Below, in pieces: positions 45,205 to 56,887 of a DNA stretch of 64,000 nucleotides (position 1 is the first letter of the stretch; the number at the start of each line of letters is the position of its first letter). Source of the DNA: Triticum aestivum (Eukaryota; Streptophyta; Magnoliopsida; Poales; Poaceae); the NCBI RefSeq assembly GCF_018294505.1, contig NC_057795.1, positions 517,779,915 to 517,843,914 of the forward strand, written 5' to 3'. The notes beneath the pieces were generated by a model. The model made no database searches and was not told the DNA's origin. It saw nothing but the letters and a program-made list of their open reading frames with translations. Position numbers and translations under genes: made by a program.

Positions 45205-45784
45205 ATTGTGCGGTGCTCGGGGTTATACAATTCTTATACAGTGGGTCACGCCACCACAAGTTTCCTTCGTTGAGTTGTCTTCCATTTGAAGGGTTTTGTG
45301 TTATGTCCGTATGTATTTCACTCATAGCTATTCTCTTGGATGTTTGTGTTTCTTTATCCGAGTGAAATACCTAGGACCCTGTTTTCCCTCTATTCTATCT
45401 CTTCTAGTCTATGTTGTTCCATTATGAATGCTCCAAGTTCATATAGTAATGATACGTTATCTACTGTCCTTGACCACGTTAAAGTTTCATTCCGAACCTT
45501 ATTCGTTTTTGGCAAAAGCCGTACAAAATTTGGGGTTTCCCACCCAAGTCGGGACCATGATCTTTGATGATGCTTACCACATGCTATTCATCAACTGCCA
45601 TTCTATCTGGCTCGTTGAATTGCAGAAGTCCTTTGACCATGTGTCTGTCCGATCTGATTCACCAAAAGCGGTTATTTCCCTCGCATATAAATACCGCATC
45701 ATCAACCTTCCCCAAATCCATTCCTCCTCTTCTACACCATCATGTTCTGAAGCCCTACCGCACTACTCCTCCTCGAGCTCGGTG
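45205..45784 (+). other. Copia spacer with internal TATA box
   Basis: Continues the Copia element after the CACTA. TATAAATA lies at 45686-45693, followed by C-rich sequence and an ATG at 45785. This looks like a Pol II core promoter just upstream of the second ORF. Confidence 0.5.
45686..45693 (+). promoter_or_regulatory. Candidate internal TATA box before the env-like ORF
   Basis: TATAAATACCGC with CT-rich sequence and CACCATCATG following, about 100 bp before ATG 45785. Suggestive of a separate promoter; unproven. Confidence 0.45.
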
Positions 45785-47679
45785 ATGACTATCATCTTCA
45801 CTGTCGGAAAGAGGTCGCCGGAGTCATTCCTCGCAGCCGCGGATCATCTTCTTCCCTACGCCACTGTAGCTGCTGCACATCACCAAGTAAGGGTATGTGA
45901 AGTGCAAACTCGCTCTTCCATTCATCTCGCTCGAGTTCATCCACGGTAGAAATAAACTGTTTTTACCCCATTTTTCAAATCTTTACTGATAGGTAACTTG
46001 TGCAGATGTGGTTTGTAGATGTCCCTTGCATCCGAATTTATTCATATCTAGAGTTTGTGTTATTTCTCACACGAATGGAATGCTTAGCACCTTAAATAGT
46101 ATATTCTTCAAACCTACTAGTTTGTTCTATACATTTATTTCGTCTAATACATTTCTCAAACTCTAGATCTAATTCTTCTTCAAAATGTTTTTCTACAAAA
46201 CTTTGCTATGAGCATTTGTAACCATGTCCCCATTTTCCCTCATATCTATCTTTTTTCCCAGGTTAATGCAGTCAGTTGAGGATTCTGCTCGACCAGTGAG
46301 AATGGCTGATGGAGATGATGTTATTCTAGGTCCAGCTGACGAATCAAAAGCCCTGAATGCCAATGGCCCAATGGTAGTCCCATCAACCAGCAAGCGAAAA
46401 AGAACCGAGCAAAATGCTGACGAGCAAGAAGAGAATGCTCTGAAGAAGAAGAAGAAGGGTGGCAGACAACCATATACAAACACAGTTAAATATATCTCCC
46501 ATGATAATTACAATATTGTTCGAGGAGATACAAAGCAGCAAAGATATAAGCGTCTGTAATGGATTCGACATCACGGGGTTCGCAAATGGTAAAATTTTTA
46601 ATTTTTTTCATCCTCGATTTGCTCAAAACTTTGCATTTCATCCACCATGGTGTGACTGCCGGGAAATTGCTCTCATCAAGCCAAATGATCCCCAGGAGAG
46701 ACCGCCGCCTCCTCCAAATGGTCATGCGTCCTCCCTATGGACACACGAATCTTATCCAGATGAGCTTACAAAGTTTCAGCGAAATGCAATCAAGCGATCT
46801 AAGAGAGTTGAGAAGCAATAGCCTCATGAAGAAGAAAACCGCCGCCTTCTCAAATATGACGTGGAGAAGAAAAAGGTCGAAGGAAAATCGGAAGGTCGCT
46901 CTAAACGCAAGAATGATCCCAGTACTGCTGCATCAAAGCATAAGAGTGCATCGAAGAAGAAAATGGCTGCAACACCCGATGAATTTGCCATGAGTGATTC
47001 TTTGGATAAAGATGATCCTCTGCTCACAAAGGCAGAAGTTGCTTCTACTCTCAGTGAGCAAGTGAATATCACTACTTCAATGGTGTTGCCTGACCTTTGG
47101 GTTCCTATAGTTCCAAAAGCACCACCAAATAAGATCATTTTAAGGAAGACTCCACCTACCACTGTCACTATGAAACATCATGTGGATACAACTCCTCATC
47201 CTAATGCTATCAATTTGAAGGACTTGGTAGTTAACACTCCTATAAGTACTACAAAGCCAGATGAACAAATTCCCAAGCCTGACTTAAAGAAAAGCAAGGC
47301 CCCTACTACTGAGCATAATGCTCCTCAAGTTACTTCTCCGAAGGAGAAGGCTGCTAAGTTTGCTCCTACCTTAACTCAGTCATTGGCTTCTAAACCTCCT
47401 TCCAAGCAAGTTCCTGTGCAAGCTGCTCCTACTACCAAGTCAGATGCTCCTCACTACTATGGTCATAAGTTCATCATGTAACAAATCGATAAGTTTGTGG
47501 ACAATCCATTCAATGGTGAAGTGGCATCTCTGCCTGTCCATCCTAAATTTTTTCCCAAGCCACTACTGTTGTTCAACAAATGAGACAAGATGTAGTTGAA
47601 ATCAACACTCTTTCTGCCGAGCTAAATGACCTGAATGGTCGAATGAAAACTGCTTTTTCAAAAAAATTCATTAGAGCAC
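45785..47679 (+). pseudogene. Second ORF of SIRE-type Copia, N-terminal half
   Basis: A short frame begins MTIIFTVGKRSPESFLAAAD at 45785 and reaches CACCAA|GTAAGG at 45886. An acceptor TTTTTTCCCAG ends at 46261, so a 375-bp intron is plausible, but the frame after it restarts (ATG 46266, MQSVEDSARPVRMADGDDVI). Then come a Lys-rich patch (NALKKKKKGG, about 46438), a region with CREIALIKPNDPQERPPPPP (about 46660), and a long Lys/Pro/Thr-rich linker to KSDAPHYYGHKFIM (47480). Frames change at about 46557, at a TAG at 46819-46821, and near 47480. It lies downstream of pol, where SIRE/Maximus elements have an env-like or plant-transposon-protein ORF. The role of that protein is unknown. Confidence 0.6.
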
Positions 47680-49318
47680 TGATACGTCTCCAACGTATCT
47701 AGAATTTATGAAGTACTCATGCTGTTATATTATCATTGTTGGATGTTTGACAATCATTTTATAGTAAGTTTACGTTATTTTTTGGGACTAACCTATTGAC
47801 ATAGTGCCCAGTGCCAGTTGCTGTTTTTGCTTGTTTTTTACATCGCAGAAAATCAATACCAAACGGGGTCCAAACGCAGCAAAACATTTTGGAGATTTTT
47901 TAGAAGACACCCGGTGGGCCAAAGAAGTACCAGAGGGGAGCTCTAAGGAGAGAACACCCACTAGTGCGCGCCTGGGAGCCCAAGCGCGCCCAGGTGGTTG
48001 TGACCACCTCGGTGGCCTCCTGCACCACCTGTTCGCCCTATAAATTGCCAAATATTCCAAAAAACCCAAAGATAACCCTAGATCAGAAGTTCCGCCATAG
48101 CAAACCTCTGTAGCCATGAAAATCCAATCTAGACAATGTTCTGACACTCCGTCAGAGGGGGAAATCATCACCGGTGGCCATCTTCATCATCTCGGTGCCC
48201 ACCATGATGAGGAGGGAGTAGTCCACCCTCGGGGCTGAGGGTTTGTACCAGTAGCTATGTGTTTAATCTCTCTCTCTCTCTCTCGTGTTCTTGAGATGGC
48301 ACAATCTTGATGTATCGCGGGTTTGTTAATATAGTTGGATCATATGGTGTTTTCGCCTCTCTATCTTGTTGTGATGAATTGAGTTTTCCCTTTGAGATTT
48401 CATTCTTATTGGATTGAATACTTTTATGGATTTGAGAGCACTTGATATATGTCTTGCATATGAATACCCGTGGTGGCGATGGGGTATTATATTTATTCAC
48501 TTGAGATATGTTTTGGCACTCAACTCTCGGATTCCCGAGGTGACATTGGGGTAATCTATGCATAAGGGTTGATGCACATTCTCATCTTTTGTTTCTCCAG
48601 TAGAAATCTTGGGGCACTCTTTGAGGTTCTTTGTGTTGGATTGAGTATTATGAGTCTGATTTTGCTTTGGTGTTATTTTAGTACGAACTCTTGATAGACT
48701 GATCGGAAAGAATAACTTAGTGTTATTTTAGTACAAACTCTTGATAGATCGATCGGAAAGAATAACTTGGTGTTATTTTAGTACGTAGTCTTGGATTGAT
48801 CGATCGGAAAGAATAGCTACAAACAGTTTCTTCTTATGTTCTCAGCTACATAAGAACTTTGGAGTGATTCTTGATTGCACGTTGAGGGATGGTTATGTAA
48901 TCCAATTGAATTAGCATTGTTGAGAGATTACACTAGCGAAAGTATGGACCCTAGGCCTCATTTTCAAGCATTGCAATACCGTTTGTGCTCCATTTTATCA
49001 ATTGCTACCTTGCTGTTTTTTTATTGTTCCTATTACAAAAATCAATATCTACTATCATTATTACACTTGTATTACCATCTCTTTGCTGAACTAGTGCACT
49101 TATACAAATTACCACTGTATTTAGTGTGTTGGGGACATAAGAGACTCTTTGTTATTTGGTTGCAAGGTTGTTTGAGAGAGACCATCTTCATCCTATGCCT
49201 CCCATAGATTGATAAACCTTAGGTCATCCACTTGAGGGAAAATTGCTACTGTCCTACAAAACTCTGCACTTGGAGGTCCAACACGAGTCTACAAGGACAA
49301 GTTGTGTAATAGACATCA
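47680..49318 (+). repeat. 5' LTR (1639 bp)
   Basis: TGATACG...GACATCA. TATAAAT at 48039-48045, a (CT)n run near 48268-48284, and GATCGGAAAGAATA repeated three times between 48700 and 48815, with the surrounding TTGGTGTTATTTTAGTACGAACTCTTG. Confidence 0.88.
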
Positions 49319-49327
49319 AGCTCTTTT

Positions 49328-49346
49328 CCGCCGCCGTTGTCGGGGA
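49328..49346 (+). other. decayed primer binding site
   Basis: CCGCCGCCGTTGTCGGGGA resembles TGGCGCCGTTGCCGGGGA, the tRNA-Asp-type site of Athila-like elements, with changes at the start. Confidence 0.55.
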
Positions 49347-49522
49347 GGTGAGTGCATGAAGGTATGTCTTTAGATCTTGCAATTGAATATTTTAGTTTCT
49401 TATTCTATCACTAGTTTGGTTTATAAAAGAAAACTACGAAAAAATGGAATTGAGGTGGCCTCATTTTTATTCATCTTTATAATGTCTTTCATGAAAATGA
49501 TGGAAATGAAAATTATGCTCAA

Positions 49523-50253
49523 TTGATAGAAGAAGACTTCTATAAAATGTTTGACAAAAAATCTTTGAATGATGAGCATGATTGCAATGTTGTTGGTATG
49601 TACTCTTTGAATATCCATGATGCTAATGATATGCAAAGCCATAAGCTTGGGGATGTTATGTTTGATGAAGATGATATTTTTAGTCCCCCAAGTTTTGATG
49701 AGAAAAAATATTAAGATGTATCATGCCTCCTATTTATGATGATTGCAATATTTATAAAAGTGGATTTGGAGAGGTCATGACTTTATTTAGTAATGATTGC
49801 ACTATTTCGGAAGATGTTTCAATTGACTATGATGAGAACAAAGTTGCCACTTATGATGACTATTGTGATGATACTTTTATTGTCATAATTTTGAATATCC
49901 TTTTACTGAACACTACTCTTTCAATGTTGAAACAATTTTTAGTATTTGAGTTTCATATGATACTCCCACTATTTTGAATTAGAATAAATTTGCTTATGTG
50001 GAGAGTAATAAAATTTCTATGCTTGTGAATCATGAAAAGAAAGCTTTATGTGATAGTTACATTGTTGAATTCATTCATGATGTTACTAAAATGTTATGAT
50101 AGAGGAACATATCCTTGTAGGTATTGCAATAATATCAACTTTCCTCTCTATGAGTTGAAAATCTTGAAGTTTTGCTTGTTTTGTCTTCCTATGCTAGTTG
50201 ATTCTTGTTCCCATAAGTTTTTTGCTCATAAAATTCCCATTCATAGTAAGTGA
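49523..50253 (+). pseudogene. Acidic gag-like ORF remnants of the non-autonomous element
   Basis: Consecutive short frames read KMFDKKSLNDEHDCNVVGMY, SHKLGDVMFDEDDIFSPPSF (49523-49714), then SGFGEVMTLFSNDCTISEDV and SIDYDENKVATYDDYCDD (49723-49977), and a Cys-containing end GTYPCRYCNNINFPLYELKI (50032-50253). Frameshifts and stops separate them. The Asp/Glu-rich repeats and C-x2-C motif recur in many grass copies as I remember them. No enzyme domain. It may be a relict gag or a protein of unknown role. Confidence 0.55.
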
Positions 50254-53146
50254 GTTAGAAATGTGCTATTCATATGCTTCATGATGCTCTCTTTGTGTTT
50301 CAATTCTTATTTTTGTGTGAGCATCATTGAAATCATCATGCCTAGCTAAAAGGCATTAAAGAAAAGCGCTTGTTGGGAGACAACCCAACACTTTTACCTA
50401 TTGTTTTTGTGAGTTCACACGATTAAGCTACTGTAGTAATCATGTTTTATTGCTTTTGTTTCAATAAAGTGCCAAGTAAGACCTTTGGGATAGTGTGGAT
50501 GATAGTTGACTTGATTCTATGAAAAAATAGAAACTTTTGCACTCGGTCCAAGAATTTTCAAAATTCACTGGAATGTGTTATTGATTTGAATTTTTTACAG
50601 ATGAATTATATATAAATTCTCTGTGTTGTCCTAATTTTTCAGAATTGTTGGAGTAGCAGAAGTATGGTAGTTGTCTAGATCATTACAGATTGTTCTGTTT
50701 TTGACAGATTCTATTTTCAATCCATAGTTTGCTTGTTTTCTAGTTTCTATGGCTTATATTGCTCAATATAAATTATATAAATGATAAGGTACATTAGGCA
50801 TTGTGTGATAACAATTATGAATCTTGTCTTTGACAGTACCAAAGTAAATGATTTGTTTTATCATACTAACCTATCTCACGAAGTTTGTCAAGTTTTGTGT
50901 GATTGAAGTTTTCAAGTTTTGGGTGAGATATCGATATGAGGAGAATAAGGAGTGGAAAGACCATAAGCTTGGGGATGCCCAAGTCACCACAAGCTAATAT
51001 TCAAGGAAAATCCAAGCAACTAAGCTTGGGGATGCCTCGGAAGGCATCCCCTCTTTTTGTCTTGGAGCTATATTTTTCATTCGTCACATGATATGTGTTT
51101 TGCTTGGAGCGTCATTATATTTTGATAGGATTTGTTTACTGTTATTTAGAATAATGTTTTTCATCTTTCATTTCAATAAAAATGTCAAGTATAGCCTTTT
51201 CCATGCTTATTTTACAAGTCTATATGTGGTTGTTTGAAAACAGAAAGCTGCACACTAGTGCGTGAATTCTTGAAAAAAGTCAGAATGGGATAAAATGATG
51301 AAACATTTTGCACAATAATAAATGTTAAATTTTCTACCGTTTGGTAATTTTTCAGAATTGTTGGAGTTAAAGAAGTATTGATATCCTTGCATCCTTTAGA
51401 GACTGTCCTGTTTAGACAGATTGCTGTTATGTTTGCATTGTTTGCATATGTTTGCTTGTTTAATGATTCTATTTGAGGATAGTGCTATTAAAAATGCAAA
51501 TTAATTTAGTATGCAATGTTAAATAATAATTTTAGTGATTTTCTACAATAGAGAATGATAAGGTTATTGCATGGATTTATGCTAACTTATCTCACGAGTT
51601 CTTGTTGAGTTTTGTGTGGATGAAGTTTTTAAGAATTAGGGAAACGGTGATACGAGAGGAATTAAGGAGACACAAAAGCTCAAACTTGGGGATGCCCAAG
51701 GCATCCCAAGATAATATTTCAAGAAGTCTCAAGCATCTAAGCTTGGGGATGCCCCGGCATCCCACCTTTCTTCTTCAACAATTATCGGTTAGTATCGGTT
51801 GAGCTTAAGTTTTTGATTCTTAACATGAGTTGTGCTATTCCTCGAATGTCATTTTGTTTTGTTTTGCTTGCTGTTTTAATATAATACTTAGATCTGAAAG
51901 TTTTAAATAAGAGAGAGTCCTCAATTAGCTACCCATTTACTTAACTACTCGTTCGATCTTCACTTATATCTTTTTGGAGTAGTTTGTCATTTACTCTCGT
52001 GCTTCACTTATATCATATGAGTACATTGTTGAATGAATTGAATATCATGAAGTTTTAATTATATGGTCATATAATGCCTAGTGGTAGCTTCACATTGGGT
52101 TTATAAAGTGAAATCTTTTGAAGCTTGACAATCACAATATTGATCATAAAAGCAATTCATGAATGATTCGTATAAGGAAGAGAACTTTCACATGCAAATA
52201 TATTATCTTGGAAATTTTCCATGATTGTGAATACCGATTAATTATTTTCAAACTTGAGAAAATTAGTTAAAGTTGGACAAGGAAGACAACATAATGAGTT
52301 ATGTTTGGGTATATTTGCATAGAAGTTATATTGTTATGGATCCTCCAACATGTGGTGTTTGCCTAGGATCTTTTGCTAGCCAAAAATTCGTACTAAGTAG
52401 AGATACTACTTGTTCATCCAAAAACCCTTAAACCTAGTTTCTTGCCATGAGTGTTCACCATACCTACCTATGGATTGAATAAGATCCTTCAATTAAGTTG
52501 TCATCTGTGCATAAAGAAATAAAAATTGCTCCTAAATATGTTTGATCTTTTAGTGTAAGGGAAAATTGAGCATTGTACGAACTTGTGATGGCAAAGTAGT
52601 AAAAGTGATGGACTGCATAATAAATATTGCTATCATAAGGGGCAATATAATTTGACGTTCCTTTGCATTAAGAGCTTGGGCATACAAAAAATAAAAAGCG
52701 CATGGCAACCTCTGCTTCCCTCTGTGAAGGGCCTATCTTTTACTTTTTAGTATTTACTTTTATGCAAAGAGTCAATAGTTTACATCCTGATTCAACCTCA
52801 ATTATTCCCTAGTTGGAAAGCATCATGTGCTGGGGAAAGACCTAGACACATATGACTAGTAAAATATATTTGATCATGATTTATTACTGTTGACAGTTAT
52901 CTCTATGATAAATGAGTTGGGAGGCGAAATATTAAGCCCCTATCTTTCTCTATGTTCGATGGATGCCATTTGTTCTAAGAATATGCTTTGAGTAGTAGCA
53001 ATCATGGAAGACTATATGATGGTTAACTATGTGGAGCTCTTAGACTCTGTTGAATAAGTTGAATTGCAATTGTTTGGTGACTAAGAATATAGGTTGTTGA
53101 GTTTCAAGAGAATTCATTGTTTAAACCATAACATGTGAATTGGTTG
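50254..53146 (+). other. Non-coding internal region with repeated AAGCTTGGGGATG motif
   Basis: AT-rich, without domain-bearing frames. Contains copies of AAGCTTGGGGATG at 50965, 51022 and 51739 and a variant at 51682, plus one at 49643. The same motif forms the polypurine tract at 53657. Two diverged blocks (about 50500-51060 and 51240-51780) repeat the TTTCAGAATTGTTGGAGT...ATCTCACGA layout. Confidence 0.6.
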
Positions 53147-53158
53147 CTACTTTAACAT

Positions 53159-53499
53159 ATACCTGGCCATGGGTCGGGCTGGGCCGGGCTTGGGCCGGGC
53201 CTAGAAAAGCCCACGCCCGAAAACTAAGGCCCAGGCCCTCCCAGGCCCTACTATCAGGCCTACTTTTCAAGCCCAAGCCCAGCCCATCTAGTAAAAGGCC
53301 TTGAAAAGCTCTTAGGGCTTAGGGCCGTGGGTCGGGCCTCTTCCATAAAATGCTAATATGCCAAGCCCAAGCCCGTCCAAGCCCTGCTGGTGGGCTCAAA
53401 ACTCAGGCCCAGGCCCGGCCCATGGCCAAGCTCATCGGGCCTAGGCCCTGGAGGGTCGGTCCTGGGTGGGCTGACAGGGCCGCTCAGAGATGGCCAGGA
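53159..53499. mobile_element. GC-rich MITE-like insertion, 341 bp
   Basis: GGGCC/GCCCA-rich island in AT-rich DNA, with inverted CCTGGCCAT / ATGGCCAGG near the ends and flanked by a direct repeat CTACTTTAACAT (53147-53158, 53500-53511). The 12-bp repeat includes a 9-11 bp duplication such as Mutator-like elements make. No coding capacity. Confidence 0.65.
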
Positions 53500-53656
53500 C
53501 TACTTTAACATGATGATTTTTATGAGAAAGAGTTGTTGTTACGATGATAGGAAAAGTGATTGAAATTATCATTGATCAAACTTATGCACTTTCCTAGCAT
53601 TCACACTTCATATATTATTTTTTTATCATTTACCTACTCGAGGACGAGTAGGAATT

Positions 53657-53670
53657 AAGCTTGGGGATGG
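53657..53670 (+). other. polypurine tract of non-autonomous Gypsy
   Basis: AAGCTTGGGGATGG lies directly before the 3' LTR. Confidence 0.65.
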
Positions 53671-54262
53671 TGATACGTCTCCAACGTATCTATAATTTAT
53701 GAAGTATTCATGTTGTTATATTATCATTCTTGGATGTTTTACAATCATTTTATAGCAACTTTATATCATTTTTTGGACTAACTTATTGATATAGTGCCCA
53801 GTGCTAGTTGCTGTTTTTTCTTGTTTTTTACATCGTAGAAAATAAATACCAAACAGGTTCCAAACACAGCAAAACTTTTTGGAGATTTTTTCTGGACCAG
53901 AAGACACCCGGTGGGCCAAAGAAGTACCAGAGGGGAGCTCCGAGAGGAGCACAAACCACCAGGGCATGCCTGGGGGCCCAGGCGCGCCCAGGTGGGTTGT
54001 GCCCACCTGGGTGGCCTCCCGCACCGCCTCTTCGCCGTATAAACTGCCAAATATTCCAAAATCCCCAAAGATAACCCTAGATCAGAAGTTCCGCCACCGC
54101 AAGCCTCTGTAGCCATGAAAAGCTAATCTAGACCCCGTTCCTACACTCCGTCGGAGGGGGAAATCATCACTGGTGGCCATCTTCATCATCCCGGTGGCCA
54201 CCATGATGAGGAGGGAGTAGTCCACCCTCGGGGCTGAGGGTTTGTACCAATAGCTATGTGTG

Positions 54263-54300
<38 letters not shown>

Positions 54301-56887
54301 TTCTTGAGATGGCACGATCTTGATGTATCGCATGCTTTGTTAAAATAGTTGGATCATACGGTGTTTTCCCCTCTCTATCTTGTTGTGATGAATTGAGTTT
54401 TCCATTCGATATTTCATTCTTATCGAATTGAATACTTCTAGGGATTTGAGAGCACTTGATATATGGCTTGCATATGAATACCCGTGGTGACAATGGGGTA
54501 TTATATTGATTCACTTGAGTTATGCTTTGGCACTCAACTCACGGATTCCTGAGGTGACATTGGGGTAATCTATGCATAGGGGCTGATGCACGTTCTCAAC
54601 TTTTGTTTCACTTGTAGCAATCTTGGGGCACTCTTTTGAGGTTCTTTGTGTTGGATTGAGTATTATGAATCTGAATTTGCTTTGGTGTTATTTTAGAATG
54701 AACTCGTGATAGATCGATCGAAAAGAATAGCTTAGTGTTATTTTCATACGAACTCTTGATAGATCAATCAGAAATAATAACTTGGTGTTATTTTAGTACG
54801 AACTCTTGGATAGATTGATCAGAAAGAATAGCTACAAACAATTCTTCTTATGTTCTCCGCTAGATAAGAACTTTGGAGTGATTCTTCATCGCACGTTGAG
54901 GGATGGTTATGTGATTCAATTAGATTAGCATTATTGAGAGATTGCACTAGCGAAAGTACGGACCCTAGGCCTCATTTTCAAGAATTGCAATATCGTTTGT
55001 GCTCCGTTTTATCAATTGATACCTTGCTGTTTTTTTATTGTTCCTATTACAAAAAATCAATATCTACTATCATTATTACACTTGTATCACCATATCTTCG
55101 CCGAACTAGTGCACTTATACAAATTACCATTGTATTTGGTGTGTTGGGGACACAAGACACTCTTTGTTATTTGGTTGCAAGGTTGTTTGAGAGAGACCAT
55201 CTTCATCCTACGCCTCCCACGGATTGGTAAACCTTAGGTCATCCTCTTGAGGGGAAATTGCTACTGTCCTACAAAACTCTATGCTCGGAGGCCCAACACG
55301 AGTCTACAAGACATTGATACGTCTCCAATATATCTATAATTTTTTATTGTTCCATGTTGTTATATTATCATTCTTGGATGTTCTACAATCATTTTATAAT
55401 TATTTTATATCATTTTTTGGTACTAACCTAGTGACATAGTGCCGAGTGCCAGTTGATGTTTTCTGCTTTTTTTTACATGACATGAAATCAATACCAAACG
55501 GAGTCCAAATGCTACGAAAATGTTTGTGGATTTTTTCTGGACCAGAAGACACCTGTTGGGCCAAAGAAGTACCAGAGGGGTGCTTCGAGGGGAGCACAAC
55601 TCACCAGGGCATGTCTGGGGGCCCAGGTGTGCCCAGGTGGGTTGTGCCCACCTCTTTGCTCTATAAATACCCCAATATTCCAAAAACCCTAGGGGGTCAA
55701 GGAAAATCAATTCCAGCCACCGCAAGTTCTAGAAACACCAGATCCAATCTAGACACCATCACGGAGGGGTTCATCATCCTCATTGGTGCCTTTCCGATGA
55801 TGCGTGTGTATTTCATTGTAGACCTATGGGTCCGTAGTTAGTAGCTAGATGGATTTCTCTCTCTCTCGTTTGATTCTAAATACAATGGTCTCTTCGAGAT
55901 CCATATGATGTAACTCTTTTTGCAGTGTGTTTGTTGGGAGCTGATGAACTTTGAGTTTATGATCAGATCTATGTTTTTATCCATGAAAGTTGTTTGAGTC
56001 TTCTTTGATCTCTTATATGCATGATTTCTTATAGCCTCGTATTTCTTCTCCAATATTTGGGTTTTGTTTGGCCAACTTGATCTATTTATCTTGCAATGGG
56101 AAGAGGTGTTTTGCGAGTGCGATAGGTTTGATCTTACGGTGCTTGATCCCAGTGACAGAAGGGGAACCGACACGTATGTATTGTTGCTATTAAGGATAAC
56201 AAGATGGGTTCTATTTCTACATAAATAGATCTTGTCTACATCATGTCATCATTCTTATTGCATTACTCCGTTTTTCCATGAACTTAATACACTAGATGGA
56301 TTCTGGATAGCGGTCGATGTGTGGAGTAATAGTAGTAGATGGAAGCAGGAGTCGGTCTACTAATCTTGGACGTGATGCCTGTATAATGATCATTTTCTGG
56401 ATATCATCATGAGTATTTGAAGTTCTATCAATTGCCCAACAGTAATTTGTTTATCCATCGTTTGCTATTTTTCTCGAGAGAAGCCACTAGTGAAACCTAC
56501 GGCCCCCGGGTCTCTTCTTTAATATATTTGCCTTCGGGATCTATTTTCATTTGCTTTTATTTTCAGTTCTATTAAAAAAATACAAAAATACTTTGCTGCA
56601 CTTTATTTTATTTGTGATATATTTATCAAATCTATTACAACTTTATCCTGTCCACTTGCCAATTTTTGGCGCCATTACCCAAAAGGGATTGACAACCCCT
56701 TTAACACGTCGGGTTGCGAGTATTTTTTATTTGTGTGCAGGAGCTGTTTATGTTGTGTTGCGTGGTTCACCTACTGGTTCGATAACCTTGGTCTCATCAC
56801 TGAGGGAAATACCTACCGTCATTGTGTTGCATCATTCCTTCCTCTTTGGGGAAATACCGACATAGATCTAGCAGACATCAGACATCA
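53671..56887 (+). repeat. 3' LTR, interrupted by a solo LTR
   Basis: 53671-55314 aligns with the 5' LTR nearly end to end, and the last bases CA are at 56886-56887. Without the insert its length is 1646 bp against 1639 in the 5' LTR. TATAAA at 54039-54044 and a longer (CT)n run at about 54267-54297. Confidence 0.85.
55315..56880 (+). mobile_element. Solo LTR of a related Gypsy family (1566 bp)
   Basis: Starts TGATACGTCTCCAATATATC, ends GCAGACATCA, with GACAT on both sides (55310-55314, 56881-56885). TATAAATA at 55662-55669. Its first 150 bp resemble the host LTR, but the rest differs (for example GGCGCCATTACCCAAAAGGG near 56670). No internal region, so it is a product of LTR-LTR recombination. 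Confidence 0.82.

Larger units (their letters stand above)
47680..56887 (+). mobile_element. Non-autonomous Gypsy (Athila/Sabrina-like) element with full LTRs
   Basis: The 5' LTR 47680-49318 and the 3' LTR (53671-55314 plus 56886-56887 after removal of a solo LTR) both start TGATACGTCTCCAACGTATCT. The target duplication AGCAC lies at 47675-47679 and 56888-56892. The internal region (4.35 kb) has a decayed tRNA-Asp-type primer site, acidic gag-like fragments and no RT, RNase H or integrase. The name is a guess from memory; the non-autonomous status is seen. Confidence 0.88.
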
